From Mitsuaria sp. PDC51 (lineage in GTDB: Bacteria; Pseudomonadota; Gammaproteobacteria; Burkholderiales; Burkholderiaceae_C), in NCBI RefSeq assembly GCF_900113225.1, contig NZ_FOZE01000001.1, positions 1,116,001-1,180,000 on the forward strand: a stretch of 64,000 nt of DNA, in the 5' to 3' direction. The notes beneath the pieces were generated by a model that worked only from the letters and a program-made list of their open reading frames with translations, did not search any database and was not told the origin of the DNA. Within the stretch, counting starts at the first letter, position 1; each line of letters begins with the position of its first letter. The translations under genes and the position numbers were made by a program. Below, piece after piece: positions 41,540 through 49,454 of this stretch.

Positions 41540-44500
41540 ATGAGCGCCCCTTCGGCATCCCAACGCAGCAGCCAAGTCGACGTCTATATCGGCGCGCCAA
41601 TCGATGTCGCCTCGGAGGTCGAGGTGTATCGACACCTACTGGTCGCTCTTGCCGGACTCCCCGGGCCGTTCGCGATATTGGCCAACTTCGAAGCTTCTGG
41701 TCGGCAGCTCGACTTCGTCGTGTGTACGCCGAAGGGCGTGTTGGTTATCGAGGCCAAGTCCTATCGATGGCCGGTGACTGGCAAGGAGAACGGTCCGTGG
41801 ACCGTAGCGACGCAAGGCGGGCTCATTCTCGAGATGAGGAACGCGTATCGCCAAGCGTTGGACGCGAAGAACGCCTGGAAGGACGCAGTTGGAGCGACCG
41901 CGAGCAAGGCGTCCGGCTATCCCGACGCATGCGTCATGGCCGCGTTCGGCTGGCCCGAGGGCTCATCCGTGCCGACCACAGAAAAAGTGAGCAAAGCGAT
42001 TCCAGGGCAACTACCCGAGCTGCTGCAGCGTGGGTCGCAGCAGCGCCTCACTCCAAAGGAGGTGGCGGCGGTCGCGGCCTCTCTCGGGCTGAGACGCGTT
42101 GCTATGCATATCGATGCGGTCGACGAAGAGATGGCCGCTGCACGGTCGCGCATCGAGCTATACAACGAGCAGTTCCGAATCCAGCACGAGCTGATGGCAG
42201 CTCAACTGGTCGATGACCAGTACGAACTGGACGGGGAGGCGCGAACAAGGGCCGATGTGATGAATGAGGTGCTGAAGGCACCTGGGCAAGTAGTCATTCT
42301 GCTCGGACCATCGGGCTGCGGAAAGTCGTTGCTCATTTCACGACTCGCGATTGACTGCATCGAGGTGGGGTTTGCTCCCTTGCTGCTCCAGGCGCAGGAT
42401 TTCGACGGCTCGCTCAAGGACCTCATCGAGCGAGAGGTTGGTCTGTTGTCTGGCTCGAGTGCGAAGCAGTTCCTGAGCGACGTGCGGCGACTACGCAGAC
42501 CAGTTCTTGTCTGCGTAGACGGCTACAACGAGTGCCACGAGTTCCGACAAGAGCGCCTGACGAGGGCGGTTCGGGCGTTCGTGCGAAAGGTCAGCTCACC
42601 GTGCGTCGTGACGTCGAGCGGTCACCTTGTTCGCTCAGACTTACTCGATGGCGTGACCGTGAACGTGAAGAGACCGGACAACGACTTGAAGGTCCGCATT
42701 GCTCAAGGGGCATGCGGAACCGGCGATGCGTTGAACCGACTGCCTAACTTCCTCGACGCAGTTGGCAGTGGTCTGGAAGCGAGACTGGTCGGGGAGGTGC
42801 TTGCCGAGCTCGGCGACGGAAGTAGCGGCTTCGCGCTCTTTGACACGTTCGTTAGGAAAGTGCTTGGAGAGCATGCGTTCGAGGGTATTGCCTTCCTCGC
42901 GCGCCTTGCCGGCGTGCTGGCGGAAGACGCCCGCTTCTCGACTTCGGTGCGAGAGGCAGACCGACTTCTACAGGGTGTTCCGACTGCTCGAGCCCTGCTC
43001 AACCTGTTGATTGCCAAGCGTGTACTCGCGAGGCGCGGTGACAGGATGAGCTTCGGGCACGAGCAGTTCCTGCGCGCAGCTACGGCGGAGTGGGCCGCCC
43101 GCGTGCGCATGACAACTGCACAGACGACGCTTGAAACACTGCAGTCCCCTCGCTTGGCAAAAAGTCGCCAATTCTTGCTAGGCGCGATAGAGAGCAAACA
43201 GTTGCTTCAAAGCGTGCTGCCGCAAGTGCTGGATTTTGAACTCTTGCGCGCGGCAGATGCTGGACAGTGTGGCGCCGCATCGCAAGCGTGGATACGCGCC
43301 AAGTGCGATGAAATCATTGCAAGGTTGCAGCAAGAGGCAGACGTTCTGACGTTTGAGCGCGACGGGACTGGAATGACAGGCGTTTCCTGTGTCGTTCCAA
43401 ACTCGCCTCCGTGGTCTGAGCAAGACAAGGTTCTGCTGACGCTGGTGACGAAGGCATTCTGCGAAGGACGTTACCTGTCCCCCGTGCTCGATGCCGTCCG
43501 GCGAGCGGACGCTGCAATCTTACGCATGCTCGCGTCTGTTGGGGCGGACCTCGAGCGGATAGAACTAATCAAGTTGTCGGAGGAGCTGTTCGCTGAGGTC
43601 GTGCTTTTCGGTGGGAATGAGTTCTCCTTGAGCGCGCTGATTTCAGCAACCGCGGGCGGACATCATTCCATCCGAGCCATCTACCCTGTCGGCTTAGGCG
43701 AGGTGCGTGCTGCGCATTGGACTGGCGACAAGTCGCTCTTGGAAACGTACGTGCTTCTTGCGTTGCTAAAGCGACCAGCACCCGCTGAGACTGGACCGTT
43801 GACCGACAGGCTAGTGGATTTCTTCAGGAAGGACTGGAAGCGAAGTCCCTATCACTTGAAGCTCCAGTCTCTGGACCTCGCCGAACAAATGGAGGTGGGG
43901 GACGAAGCACGTAAGCGGGAGCTACTGGATGCGATGGGGGAGCTGAAGACCAACCATCCCTTCCTCCAACATGCTCTGACCGCAGCCATGTACGCGCAAG
44001 GCGCGTATGACGACGTCAAATGGGGCGACCTTGACCAGCTTAAGGCCGAGCTGAAGTCGCTGTTGGCGGAGCCGGAGGATGCCGAGGCCTGCGCGGCAGC
44101 GATGCGGTTTTACATGCAACAGTTCGACAGTCCTTTTGGGGATGTTCACTATCAAGCCTGGCATGACCAGTCGGCCGAAGACATTGCTCTCCTGAGCGCG
44201 ATGGCTTGCCGGGGAACTACCGCGGACAAGGCCGCTTTCTGCTTTCCGTCCTCGCTGATTCGCCGAGCCGTCGACGCCGGACCATCTCCTTATGTGGTCG
44301 AAACTATTAGTCCGTGGTTGGAGCTTCCCTCTGAGCACTCTCACGGCCCACAAGAGTCGTTGGAGTCTCTCGTTGTTGCGCATGAGGCGTTCGGAACGAT
44401 GGGGCTGGAGCTGCCAACGGTTTCATGGACCGCGTTGCTGCCAGAGCCGGCCAAGGTCGCGTTACTTGCATGTGCGCGTCTCTACTATGTCAGTGCGTTA

Positions 44501-44878
44501 CCAGAGCAAGCTGGGTGGCTTCGTCAGCGCGTGCTGGCCGAGTCTCGGGAGCAACTGAACTTGGTTGGTGGACTACACGCGATGGCTGCGGTCGCCACGC
44601 TGCGATGGGGCCGTTCCATGTCGATGAACGCAAAGCAGTTGCCCGAGCTTTTCCCGAGCCTGTCTGTCGCACTTGCGCAAGACGCACTCGCGACGAAGGC
44701 CGACGCGGCTTGGTACTACGAGAGGATTGAGCCTCCCCAGTCCCACCTCCTGCTTGCCATCCAAGTGTTGGGTCGTTTCGGAACGGCCAACGACGTCTCC
44801 TCGCTCTACCCACACGTGGATGACGTCGATGTGGGCGAGGCGGCGCTCGATGCAATCCGAGACATCGAGGCCCGCTAG
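41540..44878 (+). CDS. NERD nuclease-domain / NACHT-like NTPase protein, candidate STAND defence protein
   Basis: In this 1112-residue protein, residues 20-140 form a NERD (nuclease-related) domain with catalytic-type residues QLDFV (Asp58) and VLVIEAKSY (Glu71, Lys73), a PD-(D/E)XK pattern. A P-loop NTPase follows: Walker A LLGPSGCGKSLL (256-263) and Walker B VLVCVDGYNEC (322-332), a NACHT-like form. The C-terminal 600 residues are helical and repeat-like, as in STAND sensors. Nuclease plus NTPase plus long sensor is the Avs-type layout of anti-phage proteins, although NERD as the effector is less usual. It starts with ATG 41540; the frame is intact. Confidence 0.75.
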   Translation: MSAPSASQRSSQVDVYIGAPIDVASEVEVYRHLLVALAGLPGPFAILANFEASGRQLDFVVCTPKGVLVIEAKSYRWPVTGKENGPWTVATQGGLILEMRNAYRQALDAKNAWKDAVGATASKASGYPDACVMAAFGWPEGSSVPTTEKVSKAIPGQLPELLQRGSQQRLTPKEVAAVAASLGLRRVAMHIDAVDEEMAAARSRIELYNEQFRIQHELMAAQLVDDQYELDGEARTRADVMNEVLKAPGQVVILLGPSGCGKSLLISRLAIDCIEVGFAPLLLQAQDFDGSLKDLIEREVGLLSGSSAKQFLSDVRRLRRPVLVCVDGYNECHEFRQERLTRAVRAFVRKVSSPCVVTSSGHLVRSDLLDGVTVNVKRPDNDLKVRIAQGACGTGDALNRLPNFLDAVGSGLEARLVGEVLAELGDGSSGFALFDTFVRKVLGEHAFEGIAFLARLAGVLAEDARFSTSVREADRLLQGVPTARALLNLLIAKRVLARRGDRMSFGHEQFLRAATAEWAARVRMTTAQTTLETLQSPRLAKSRQFLLGAIESKQLLQSVLPQVLDFELLRAADAGQCGAASQAWIRAKCDEIIARLQQEADVLTFERDGTGMTGVSCVVPNSPPWSEQDKVLLTLVTKAFCEGRYLSPVLDAVRRADAAILRMLASVGADLERIELIKLSEELFAEVVLFGGNEFSLSALISATAGGHHSIRAIYPVGLGEVRAAHWTGDKSLLETYVLLALLKRPAPAETGPLTDRLVDFFRKDWKRSPYHLKLQSLDLAEQMEVGDEARKRELLDAMGELKTNHPFLQHALTAAMYAQGAYDDVKWGDLDQLKAELKSLLAEPEDAEACAAAMRFYMQQFDSPFGDVHYQAWHDQSAEDIALLSAMACRGTTADKAAFCFPSSLIRRAVDAGPSPYVVETISPWLELPSEHSHGPQESLESLVVAHEAFGTMGLELPTVSWTALLPEPAKVALLACARLYYVSALPEQAGWLRQRVLAESREQLNLVGGLHAMAAVATLRWGRSMSMNAKQLPELFPSLSVALAQDALATKADAAWYYERIEPPQSHLLLAIQVLGRFGTANDVSSLYPHVDDVDVGEAALDAIRDIEAR

Positions 44879-45201
44879 CAGCAGGAACCGAGTAGGTTGC
44901 CCGTGGCTAAAGCAGTGAGAGACCGAGAACCACGCGGCCTCTCCCCGCTTCGAACGGCTTGGTCCCTTGCTGGCCACCGCCGCCGCCATGCATTGGCGGA
45001 TGCGTTGGCACTGCGCTCGAAATCATCGCAGTGCCTGACGCATAGCTCGGCCGAGCTACGAGCCTCCCAATCTCCTCGTTGCCTATCCCCTCTGGTCGAG
45101 GGGGTGAAGGCATAGGCGGCGTCTTTCTGAGGAGATTCACCATGTCGCCACCCCCAAGGACTCTGCCAACATAGTTCACGGGAGCGAAAAAGGAGAAGGC
45201 G
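44879..45201. other. Intergenic stretch with a perfect 16-bp palindrome
   Basis: No convincing gene is present. TAGCTCGGCCGAGCTA at 45043-45058 is a perfect palindrome. A good AAGGAGAAGG ribosome-binding sequence closes the region just before the NYN start. Confidence 0.5.
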
Positions 45202-45746
45202 ATGGCTGACTACATCTACGTGGACAACTCTAATCTCTACATCGAGGGACGGCGGGTCGCAGCCGTGAAGCATGGGCTTGTCCCGACGATTCGGGAGGCG
45301 CTGCCGACCCTGGGGTGTTCGACCACGCGTACACCATCAGCTTCGGAAAGCTGTACGAGTTCTTGGTGGGCAAGGACATTTCGAGCTTGAAGCGCGCGGC
45401 GCTCTTCGGCTCGCGCCCTCCGCCAAACGACTCAATCTGGGCAATTGCGGAGAGGGTCGGTTTTGAACTTCACCTTGAGGACCGCAATGTGCGGAACAAG
45501 GAGAAGAAGATTGATACCGGCATTGCTACACTGCTCACCAAAGATGCGTACAAGCATGGCGACCCAAAGGCCGATACCTTCGTGCTTGTCTCAGGCGATG
45601 CGGATTACGTCCCGACCATCAAGGAACTCAAAAAGGACGGGTATAAGGTGGAGGTTGTGTTCTGGAGCCATGCGGCCCGCGAACTCCGAGAGGAAGCTTC
45701 CAAGTTCATTGCCCTCGATGACTACCTTGAAGCCCTGCGGTTTTAA
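45202..45746 (+). pseudogene. NYN-domain (PIN-like) RNase-type protein, frameshifted in a G tract
   Basis: The first 37 or so codons read MADYIYVDNSNLYIEGRRVA, the NYN start with its catalytic Asp (VDNSN). After the four-G run at 45312-45315 the frame is lost and stops soon. Inserting one G restores a continuous 181-residue protein: VFDHAYTISFGKLYEFLVG, then DTGIATLLTKDAY and VLVSGDADYVPTIKEL with the conserved acidic residues. NYN proteins are metal-dependent RNases, often of the NicB/LabA-like type. The rest is clean, so the mutation is recent, a slippage variant, or a sequencing error. Confidence 0.75.
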
Positions 45747-46210
45747 CGTCGCAAAGGGCATGCGTGTCTGCGAGCAAGCGTCGGTTCTGGGGCGGGCCAT
45801 CCAGCGTAGGCGACGTTTGACTGAGGTCCCGTGCTCTGCGACAGCCGATGGACTCGCACGCTGGAGTTGGAGAAATCGACGCGAGGCGTGAGCTTTCCGC
45901 GTCAGATGCAATCCGGGCATAGAAGGACATCGTCGGGAAGCTTCAAATCAAGGGGTACCAGGTAGTAGGTGTTGAGGCTAGTTCCAGTCATTACAGGGTG
46001 GATGAGGCCTCCTAGCTATTCGTCCAAGGGAGGCGTTCAGCAGTACATGGGGCAACTCAAAGCTATTCCTGAGCAGGAACGCATGGAATGCATGAAGCAA
46101 GAGGTTCCCATCCGTCTGGGAAGTGAGTTGGGCCCGTCGCCAGCTATGCTCAGGCTTCGAACTGTCGCTGCGAAACGGACGCATTGTTCTGTGCAGCCTG
46201 AGGGAGAACC
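45747..46210. other. Intergenic stretch with a degenerate coding remnant
   Basis: On the plus strand around 45880-46010 a frame reads KDIVGKLQIKGYQVVGVEAS flanked by two TAG stops. It looks protein-like but has no intact start. No promoter was recognised for the next gene. Confidence 0.35.
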
Positions 46211-47293
46211 ATGAACCTGCAGACACTTGCGACGGCTGCGGACGTCGCAGTGGGCACGGCGCTGAAAGATTACAGCCTTATTGCCGGGTCGACCGAACCG
46301 TGTGAGGTCGCTCGGCTTGTTGCCCATATGCCGGCAATCCTGGCCACTCAGTGGTCGCCCTTTGTGGCGTCCGGGTCGATGACGGTGTCCGCCGTCTTCT
46401 GCCACAACATTCCTCGTGTGAGTTGGAAGTCTCTATTGCACTCAGCGACCAAGCCGTGCAAGCCGGAGCTAGCAGACCTCCTACTTATCTTGCAACGAGG
46501 CAGCGGCGTAAGCCGCGTTTCTCGGAGCTTGCTGGTTCAAGCCAAACGTGCCGAAGGCAATGACGTTTGTAAGCTCACTCAGGAAAGCGAGCTAATACAG
46601 CGCTACATGTATGCCAACTGGCCGTCGTTCGAGGTGCTAAATCCCCCCGCCAACGCTCCAAAGATTCCGACCCCTTTCGTTGTATGGCAGCCCACGTACT
46701 ACAGGTCAAAGCAAGCAAAGTATGCGGTGGTTAGGCCCAAGGGGACGTGCAATGAAGGATGGCGACTGGAGTCCGCGGTAGCCGCACTGCCGGTGAGCCC
46801 ATCCGCTTCCGCATTCACCGTACCTGATGGCGTGAGCGTCGGCGAATCCGACTCTCTGGGACTCGGCCTTGCCAAGTTGTACCAAGGGACCGAGGGGAGG
46901 CAATGCGACCTTGGCGATGACTGGTCGCAGCTAACCAATTACCTCGTGTGGTTCGCCTCGGACCGAATGAGCCAAGGCCTGCCCCTGTCTCACGTCGCTG
47001 GCGGCAAAGTGGTTGCTGGAGCGTCTCCCCCTCAAATCGCCGCTGCGACGTCTTACATGGCGCAGCATGCTCCGTTTCTCAAGTACACCGGAAATCATCA
47101 TCTGCTGCCTGGGATGGATGATTGGGTTCATCTGGACCGGGTACGAGACGGCTTCATATCGTGGCCACTGACGCCTCTCGAGCGCTTCATACAAGAACCC
47201 GTGCAAGGTTTCGGCGTGATTCGCATCGTCATCGACGACGACCTTCGCATCGACGACGTGGAGGCTCGGCGGCCGAGCTCTACGCCGTTATGA
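46211..47293 (+). CDS. Unknown protein with PD-(D/E)XK-like nuclease motif
   Basis: This is a 360-residue intact frame. Residues 86-112 contain ELADLLLI (Asp89) followed by SLLVQAKRA (Gln110-x-Lys112), the spacing and hydrophobic strands of a PD-(D/E)XK-type core with the Q-x-K variant. The middle (KIPTPFVVWQPTYYRSKQAK) and end (HHLLPGMDDWVHLDRVRDGF) are not recognised. No membrane segment or signal peptide is present. It lies between the NYN gene and the radical SAM gene. A nuclease role is inference from one motif. Confidence 0.5.
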   Translation: MNLQTLATAADVAVGTALKDYSLIAGSTEPCEVARLVAHMPAILATQWSPFVASGSMTVSAVFCHNIPRVSWKSLLHSATKPCKPELADLLLILQRGSGVSRVSRSLLVQAKRAEGNDVCKLTQESELIQRYMYANWPSFEVLNPPANAPKIPTPFVVWQPTYYRSKQAKYAVVRPKGTCNEGWRLESAVAALPVSPSASAFTVPDGVSVGESDSLGLGLAKLYQGTEGRQCDLGDDWSQLTNYLVWFASDRMSQGLPLSHVAGGKVVAGASPPQIAAATSYMAQHAPFLKYTGNHHLLPGMDDWVHLDRVRDGFISWPLTPLERFIQEPVQGFGVIRIVIDDDLRIDDVEARRPSSTPL

Positions 47294-47763
47294 CAAGCAA
47301 GAAGGGGCTGCATCACTAAGTTGCGACCCCAATGGCGTGCAACGAGGGCCAGCCTGCTTCGTCATGACTGTGTACCGACGGTCAACCTTTCCCTAGGCCG
47401 CCACGATGTCCTTCGTCTCGCCGTTGTGCGCGTAGTCGAGGTAGCCGTTGGCGCCGCCCATGTAGAAGAGCTCAGCGTTCCGCTGCCAGGGGCTAGTCGG
47501 TGCGGATGCGGTCCAAGCTCCAGATTCGAGACGAACAGACCGCCAACGAGACCAGGCCTACGTGCCCTTGGCAGTCGACTCCTCCGCTTCCGATGGCATG
47601 TAGCAGGTCATCAGCAGCGTGCCGCGATAGCTGGAGCGCAGCCACGGCGCGGGGTCATTGGACGCTGCCGCGGGCGCGCCTCTTCTCAATACGCTCGACA
47701 ACAACGAACGCTTGGCTGCTCGTGCGCGCGTTGATGCGGCTCAGCGAGCTCTCGCTCCCCCAG
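47294..47763 (-). pseudogene. Decayed minus-strand gene, unidentified
   Basis: This 470-bp stretch has no intact gene. On the minus strand, successive frames read SRINARTSSQAFVVVERIEK, then DPAPWLRSSYRGTLLMTCYM ending in a stop, then ELFYMGGANGYLDYAHNGET and a stop at about 47393. They fit one C-terminal region broken by at least two frameshifts, co-directional with the radical SAM gene. I do not recognise the family. Confidence 0.35.
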
Positions 47764-48882
47764 CTAGAACAGCGTCTGTTGGCCATCAGAACTTGCGCGA
47801 ACGGCCGGAGGAATCCGAAACAGGCTGGTGTCAACCGCCCCTGGCACCTTACTCAAACCAAACCTCTTCGCTGCAACGTTGAATCGTTGCCTCAGAAGTG
47901 CGGCATAGGGGCCGGTGCCACGCATCCGTGAACCGAAGGACGAGTCGTAGTCGACCCCGCCGCGCATTTGCCTCACGAGGCTCATCACGTGCTCGGCACG
48001 CAGAGGGAAGTGTTGGCGAAGCCACTCAACGAACAAGTCGCGAACTTCTAGTGGCAGCCTGAGCACAATCATGCTCGCGTAGGAGGCGCCTGCAGCGGCA
48101 GATGCTTCCAAGATTGACTCCAAGTCCGCATCGTTGATGCCAGGAATCATCGGCGATGCAAAGACGGCCACGGGTATGCCTGCCCGTGCCAGCTCTTGCA
48201 TGGCTCGCAAGCGCCGATGCGGTGCATTGGCACGAGGGTCCAGGATGCGAGCCAGGTCGGGAGTGACAGTGGCCAGCGAGATGTTCACCCTGGCTAGACC
48301 TCGCTCCGCCATCGGTCCCAGAATGTCGATGTCACGCGTGACCAGGGCTGACTTCGTCGTGATACTCACTGGGGCTTGGTGTTCAGCCAATACCTCCAGA
48401 ATGGACCGCGTGATGCGGAAGTCGCGTTCAATCGGCTGGTAGGGGTCCGTGCTGGCGCCAAGCGCGATGAGGCTAGGCTGGTACCCCTTGCGACCGAGCT
48501 CTTTCCGCAAGAGCTCGGCTGCGTTCGTCTTGGCGACGAGCTTGGTCTCGAAGTCGAGCCCTGGTGAAAGGCCGAGGTATGCGTGAGTCGGTCTTGCATA
48601 GCAGTACACGCAACCGTGCTCACAGCCAGCGTAGGGGTTGATGCTTTGGTCGAACGGAATATCCGGCGATGTGTTGTGGCTAATGATGGACCTCGCCTCG
48701 CGCGCCATCACTTCCGTTCTGACGCTCGGTTCGCTTAAAGGTCCTTCGCCGTCAATCAGACGCGCCTCGTCCAGGTGCTCCAGCGAGGGCTCGCGCTGCC
48801 AAGCTTCGAAACGTGAACGGGCGTTTGACCCGACGCCGCGGCCCTTGACGAACTGAACGATGGAGGAGGGTGTGTGGCCCAT
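47764..48882 (-). CDS. PA0069-family radical SAM protein, complete island-borne copy
   Basis: The radical SAM CX3CX2C motif (GCEHGCVYCYARP; Cys87, 91, 94) is complete, followed by the TDPYQPIERDFRITRSILE and VTPDLARILDPRANAPHRRL segments of this family. I chose ATG 48882 (MGHTPSSIVQFVKGRGVG, 372 residues) because AAGGA lies eight bases upstream; a longer frame would run through the LexA box at 48934. The reaction is unknown; family members use S-adenosylmethionine and a 4Fe-4S cluster and resemble SplB-like proteins. It appears to replace the host copy broken by the island, but codon choices differ, so it is not a recent duplicate. Confidence 0.88.
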   Translation of the reverse strand: MGHTPSSIVQFVKGRGVGSNARSRFEAWQREPSLEHLDEARLIDGEGPLSEPSVRTEVMAREARSIISHNTSPDIPFDQSINPYAGCEHGCVYCYARPTHAYLGLSPGLDFETKLVAKTNAAELLRKELGRKGYQPSLIALGASTDPYQPIERDFRITRSILEVLAEHQAPVSITTKSALVTRDIDILGPMAERGLARVNISLATVTPDLARILDPRANAPHRRLRAMQELARAGIPVAVFASPMIPGINDADLESILEASAAAGASYASMIVLRLPLEVRDLFVEWLRQHFPLRAEHVMSLVRQMRGGVDYDSSFGSRMRGTGPYAALLRQRFNVAAKRFGLSKVPGAVDTSLFRIPPAVRASSDGQQTLF

Positions 48883-48933
48883 GGCGCCATTCCTTGTCGC
48901 GCGGAGTGGGGACTCCGCACGCCTGCAAGATTT

Positions 48934-48949
48934 CTGTATAAATATACAG
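48934..48949 (-). promoter_or_regulatory. LexA (SOS) box before the island radical SAM gene
   Basis: CTGTATAAATATACAG is a perfect CTGT-N8-ACAG palindromic core, 52 bases upstream of the chosen start. The AT-rich centre also contains a TATA-type -10. Confidence 0.85.
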
Positions 48950-49025
48950 TAGTTCATGGATTCCGCCACGCGGCTCGCCGACGCCTAGTGCACTGGCCGC
49001 AACTGCAGCTGCTCTTCTGCCCGTG

Positions 49026-49454
49026 TCAAACCCCGGACAACTTTGGCTTGGGCACCACTTGCAAGCTTCGGCGGCGCTGGGCAGATGTTGAGGCGCCTCG
49101 GTCCATCCCATCTGCGCTTCGTCCCCTGCTCAGATTCCAGCGGCGAATCAAATCGTCTGCTGCTGCGTGACGGCGCTCCACTTCTTGCTGAAAGTCACGG
49201 CGCTCTTGTGCGGCCGCCAAAACCTTCGCTCTGGCGGTACTAGCTCTCGCGCGCACCGCCTCTCGGATTTCCGTTTGCAGAGCGACATAAGCAGTCCGCC
49301 TTCCGCTGAGTACATCCCTCGAGAAACCTGCTCGGCGTGCCACGGACGATATGCCTAACCGCGCCTTAGGTTCTGCTTGAATGGCGTTAAAAGCTTCCCG
49401 CAGAAGGCGTTCGGTTTCCGCGACATAGCCCCATTGTTGACGTCGAGCCTTCAT
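49026..49454 (-). CDS. Small accessory protein of the recombinase operon (TnpC-like position)
   Basis: This 142-residue, Arg-rich protein has a helix-turn-helix-like segment (LGISSVARRAGFSRDVLSGR) and a long charged helix (residues 60-105). Its ATG overlaps the stop of the 772-residue recombinase, so it is the last gene of a four-gene operon. Tn554-type elements encode a small TnpC at the same position that biases orientation and efficiency of integration; the similarity is positional. Confidence 0.6.
   Translation of the reverse strand: MKARRQQWGYVAETERLLREAFNAIQAEPKARLGISSVARRAGFSRDVLSGRRTAYVALQTEIREAVRARASTARAKVLAAAQERRDFQQEVERRHAAADDLIRRWNLSRGRSADGMDRGASTSAQRRRSLQVVPKPKLSGV

Noticed and set aside
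47500-47931. Plus-strand 143-codon frame
   Set aside because: It overlaps the end of the radical SAM gene on the other strand and has no recognisable features; the minus-strand remnant reads better.
48883-48969. Longer N-terminus of the island radical SAM protein
   Set aside because: It would place the LexA box and promoter inside the coding region; AAGGA supports ATG 48882.
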